Source: Sphingomonas sp.
GTDB lineage: Bacteria > Pseudomonadota > Alphaproteobacteria > Sphingomonadales > Sphingomonadaceae
Direction of reading: 5' to 3'
NCBI GenBank assembly: GCA_030146605.1
Contig: JASLBO010000238.1
Location: 1 to 9,973 of the forward strand
DNA: 9,973 nucleotides
The notes under the pieces are model-generated. The model was not told the origin of the DNA. It did not search any database and was given only the letters and a program-made list of their open reading frames with translations. Each line of letters opens with the position of its first letter. Positions within the stretch are counted from its first letter, which is position 1. The position numbers and the translations under genes were made by a program. This document shows, in pieces, positions 7,499 to 9,973 of this stretch.

Positions 7499-7972
7499 TC
7501 AGCTGCGGACCGTCTCGCGGATCGTTTCCATCGAGATGTAGGTCGAGGTGCTCGCCACGTGCGGCAGGCTCGAAATGCGTTCGCCGAGGACGATCCGGTA
7601 TTTGCGGATATCGGCGGTGCGGACCTTGAGCAGATAATCGAAGCTGCTCGCGATCATGTGGCATTCCTCGACCTCGGGGATGCGGCGGACCGCCGCGTTG
7701 AACTCTTCCAATGCCTTTTCCCGCGTGTCGGACAGCTTCACTTCGGTGAACGCGACATGATCGAGCGCGAGCTTGGCGGGATCGATCAGCGCGGTGAACC
7801 CCAGAATGACGCGATTGTCGATCAGCCGCTTGAGCCGTTGCTGACAGGGGGTCTTCGACAGCCCGATGCGCTGGGCGAGGTCGGTCACGGTGATCCGGCC
7901 ATCTTCGCGCAGCACATTGAGGATTTTGCGGTCATATTCGTCCAGATCGACTGGCTTGGTGGCATTTTCCAT
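7499..7972 (-). CDS. putR: Lrp/AsnC-family regulator, probable proline regulator PutR
   Basis: A 157-residue Lrp/AsnC protein. The N-terminal winged helix-turn-helix is in residues 10-55: LDEYDRKILNVLREDGRITVTDLAQRIGLSKTPCQQRLKRL. A typical RAM ligand-binding domain with LSDTREKALEEFNAAV and a VEECHMIASSFDYLLKVRTAD stretch fills the remainder. It is divergent from putA with 98 bp between the start codons. In alphaproteobacteria such as Agrobacterium and Rhodobacter, a divergent Lrp-type PutR activates putA in response to proline, so the assignment rests on context plus family. The start at 7972 gives the standard N-terminus. The frame stays open to 8140, but that start would lie inside putA. 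The ribosome binding site is weak (GAAAGACGAAACGC before the ATG). Confidence 0.88.
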   Translation of the reverse strand: MENATKPVDLDEYDRKILNVLREDGRITVTDLAQRIGLSKTPCQQRLKRLIDNRVILGFTALIDPAKLALDHVAFTEVKLSDTREKALEEFNAAVRRIPEVEECHMIASSFDYLLKVRTADIRKYRIVLGERISSLPHVASTSTYISMETIRETVRS

Positions 7973-8070
7973 GCGTTTCGTCTTTCGAAGGGGCGATATC
8001 CGGCGTTTGATGTAGATGATCGCAGCAAAGTAAGACAGATCGACTTCGAAACGCGCACTATAAAGCGGGC
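7973..8070. promoter_or_regulatory. putR-putA divergent control region
   Basis: An inverted pair, GCGTTTCG (7973-7980) and CGAAACGC (8047-8054), is centred 74 bp apart, about seven helical turns. One arm abuts the putR start codon and the other stands just before TATAAA (8059-8064). A near-copy GCGTTTGA occurs at 8003-8010, 30 bp from the first. This suits cooperative binding by an Lrp octamer or dimers, which is inference. TATAAA is at -12 to -7 from the putA ATG. No clear -35 box is visible. Confidence 0.5.
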
Positions 8071-9973
8071 ATGTCGAATCCCTCCGCTTTTGCCGCCTTC
8101 GCCCCGCAGGCCCGTCCGCAGACCGCGCTTCGCACTGCAATCACCGAAGCCTATCGCCGGCCTGAACCCGATTGCATCGCCCCGCTGCTGGAGGCGGCGA
8201 CATTGCCGGCCGCTGTGCGCGCCGCGGCCGAGCAGACGGCCCGGGACTTGATCGCCTCGCTACGCAAGCAGGGCACCAAAAGCGGCGTCGAGGCGCTGGT
8301 GCAGGAATATACGCTGTCGAGCGAGGAAGGCGTCGCCCTGATGTGCCTCGCCGAAGCGCTGTTGCGCATCCCCGACGACGCCACCCGCGACGCGCTGATC
8401 CGCGACAAGATTGCCGATGGCGACTGGCGCGCGCATCTCGGCGGGAGCCGCTCGCTGTTCGTGAACGCCGCGACCTGGGGGCTGGTCGTCACCGGCAGGC
8501 TGGTCGACAGCGCCGACGACAAGGGTCTGGGGGCCGCGCTCACCCGGCTGATTGCGCGGGCCGGCGAGCCCGTGATCCGCCGCGGCGTCGATCTCGCGAT
8601 GCGGATGATGGGCGAGCAGTTCATCACCGGCGAGACGATCGACGAAGCGCTCAAGCGCGCGCGGAAGGAAGAGGCGCGCGGCTTCGGCTACAGCTACGAC
8701 ATGCTCGGCGAGGCGGCGGCGACCGCTGGCGATGCGGCGAGCTATTTCGACGATTATACGCAGGCGATACACGCCATCGGCAAGGCGGCGGGCGGCCGCG
8801 GAATCTATCAAGGGCCGGGCATCTCGATCAAGCTTTCGGCGCTGCATCCCCGCTATTCGCGGGCGCAGGCGGATCGGGTGATGCGCGAGCTGCTGCCGCG
8901 TGTGCAGGCACTGGCGGCGCTCGCCAAATCCTATGACATCGGCTTCAACATCGACGCCGAGGAAGCCGACCGGCTCGAGCTTTCGCTCGATTTGCTCGAA
9001 GCCTTCGCGCTCGATCCCGCGCTTGCCGGCTGGGACGGGCTCGGCTTCGTCGTGCAGGCCTATGGCAAGCGTTGCCCCTTCGTCATCGACTGGATCATCG
9101 ATCTCGCACGCCGCGCAGGGCGCCGGATCATGGTCCGGCTGGTCAAGGGCGCCTATTGGGACGCCGAGATCAAGCGCGCGCAAGTCGACGGCCTCGCCGA
9201 TTTCCCGGTTTATACCCGGAAGCTCCACACCGATGTCGCTTATGTCGCCTGCGCGCGGAAGCTGCTCGCCGCGAAGGACGTGATCTTTCCGCAATTCGCG
9301 ACGCACAATGCGCTGACGCTGGCGACGATCTACCAGATTGCGGGCCCGACGTTCGCGGTGGGCGATTACGAGTTCCAGTGCCTCCACGGCATGGGCGAGC
9401 CGCTCTATCGGCAAGTGGTGGGCGAGGAGGGGCTGGGCCGTCCTTGCCGGATCTATGCGCCGGTGGGGACGCACGAGAAATTGCTCGCTTATCTGGTCCG
9501 GCGGCTGCTTGAGAACGGGGCGAATTCGTCGTTCGTCAATCGCGTCGCGGATCCGGTGGTGTCGATCGACGAACTGGTCGTGGATCCGGTCGAGGCAGTC
9601 CAAAGCGCGCCGCGGCCGGGCGCGAAACACGACGCGATCGCACTGCCTGTCGACCTCTATCCCGATCGCCGGAATTCGCAGGGCATTGACCTGTCGAACG
9701 AGATCGCGCTCGCGGCGCTGAGCGACGCACTCGAGGCAAGCGCCAAGGTGAAATGGCGGGCGGGCGGGAGCGAGGGTTCCGAGCGTCCGGTTCTCAACCC
9801 CGCGGATCTTCGCGACGCAGTGGGCAGCGTGGTCGAGGTCACTGCCGACGCCGCTCGCGCGGCCGTATCGCGTGCGGCCGCGGCTTCGTGGTCCTCGGTG
9901 GCGGTCGGCGAACGTGCGGCGATGCTCGAGCGCGCCGCCGACGCGATGGAGGCGCGGATGCCGGTGCTGATCG
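8071..9973 (+). CDS. putA: Bifunctional proline dehydrogenase/P5C dehydrogenase PutA, 3' truncated
   Basis: The first 634 codons of PutA, which oxidises proline to glutamate in two steps: an FAD-dependent proline dehydrogenase, then an NAD-dependent glutamate-semialdehyde (P5C) dehydrogenase. Proline dehydrogenase motifs are complete: SIKLSALHPRY (252-262), RLVKGAYWDAEIKRAQ (356-371), YEFQCLHGMGEPLY (433-446) and RRLLENGANSSFVNR (477-491). The last contains the Arg pair that binds proline carboxylate in E. coli PutA. The start of the aldehyde dehydrogenase domain is visible from PVLNPAD (573-579) onward; its catalytic Cys lies beyond the window. There is no N-terminal ribbon-helix-helix domain, so this is the short, non-DNA-binding form of roughly 1000 residues. 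No Shine-Dalgarno sequence precedes the ATG. Regulation is expected from the divergent PutR-like gene. Confidence 0.96.
   Translation, partial: MSNPSAFAAFAPQARPQTALRTAITEAYRRPEPDCIAPLLEAATLPAAVRAAAEQTARDLIASLRKQGTKSGVEALVQEYTLSSEEGVALMCLAEALLRIPDDATRDALIRDKIADGDWRAHLGGSRSLFVNAATWGLVVTGRLVDSADDKGLGAALTRLIARAGEPVIRRGVDLAMRMMGEQFITGETIDEALKRARKEEARGFGYSYDMLGEAAATAGDAASYFDDYTQAIHAIGKAAGGRGIYQGPGISIKLSALHPRYSRAQADRVMRELLPRVQALAALAKSYDIGFNIDAEEADRLELSLDLLEAFALDPALAGWDGLGFVVQAYGKRCPFVIDWIIDLARRAGRRIMVRLVKGAYWDAEIKRAQVDGLADFPVYTRKLHTDVAYVACARKLLAAKDVIFPQFATHNALTLATIYQIAGPTFAVGDYEFQCLHGMGEPLYRQVVGEEGLGRPCRIYAPVGTHEKLLAYLVRRLLENGANSSFVNRVADPVVSIDELVVDPVEAVQSAPRPGAKHDAIALPVDLYPDRRNSQGIDLSNEIALAALSDALEASAKVKWRAGGSEGSERPVLNPADLRDAVGSVVEVTADAARAAVSRAAAASWSSVAVGERAAMLERAADAMEARMPVLI

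Noticed and set aside
7973..8140. Longer version of the Lrp-type protein starting at 8140
   Set aside because: It would begin inside putA and add 56 residues unlike any Lrp N-terminus; the ATG at 7972 gives the canonical start.

Overview
The window is a high-GC, densely packed piece of chromosome, almost certainly from an alphaproteobacterium of the sphingomonad group (Sphingomonas or a close relative). This rests on an outer-membrane TonB-dependent receptor of the sphingomonad kind, a putA gene divergent from an Lrp-type regulator, a long-form HspQ, and two palindromic intergenic elements of a style I remember as common in sphingomonad genomes. The organism call is inference. It is mostly core or near-core chromosome: I see no transposase, integrase, phage gene, CRISPR array or toxin-antitoxin pair.

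Layout: (1) 1-1631, + strand, the 3' part of a membrane hybrid sensor kinase (probable CHASE3-like sensor end, one membrane helix, kinase core, receiver). (2) 1632-1821, a REP-like double hairpin between converging genes. (3) 1822-3942, - strand: in transcription order rplU (L21), rpmA (L27), an intrinsic terminator nested in a larger alternative stem, a RimJ/RimL-type GNAT acetyltransferase, and a TetR-family regulator. (4) 4201-6780, + strand, a complete TonB-dependent receptor divergent from rplU. (5) 6792-6870, a second REP-like double hairpin at another convergent junction. (6) 6874-7260, - strand, hspQ with a probable GTG start. (7) 7389-7478, + strand, tRNA-Ser(CGA) with encoded CCA. 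(8) 7499-7972, - strand, an Lrp/AsnC regulator, and from 8071, + strand, the 5' two-thirds or so of putA, which runs off the window.

The clearest functional unit is the divergent regulator-putA pair. The PutA lacks the N-terminal ribbon-helix-helix domain that lets E. coli PutA repress its own gene, so the neighbouring Lrp-type protein (PutR-like) is the expected proline-responsive regulator. Their 98-bp intergenic region has an inverted GCGTTTCG/CGAAACGC pair about seven helical turns apart. A TATAAA lies exactly where a leaderless putA transcript would need its -10 box.

I found no strong evidence of an undescribed multi-gene system. The points most worth a second look are structural: the GNRA-loop paired hairpins at both protein-gene convergent junctions, the mutually exclusive stems between rpmA and the GNAT gene, and the putR-putA control region.
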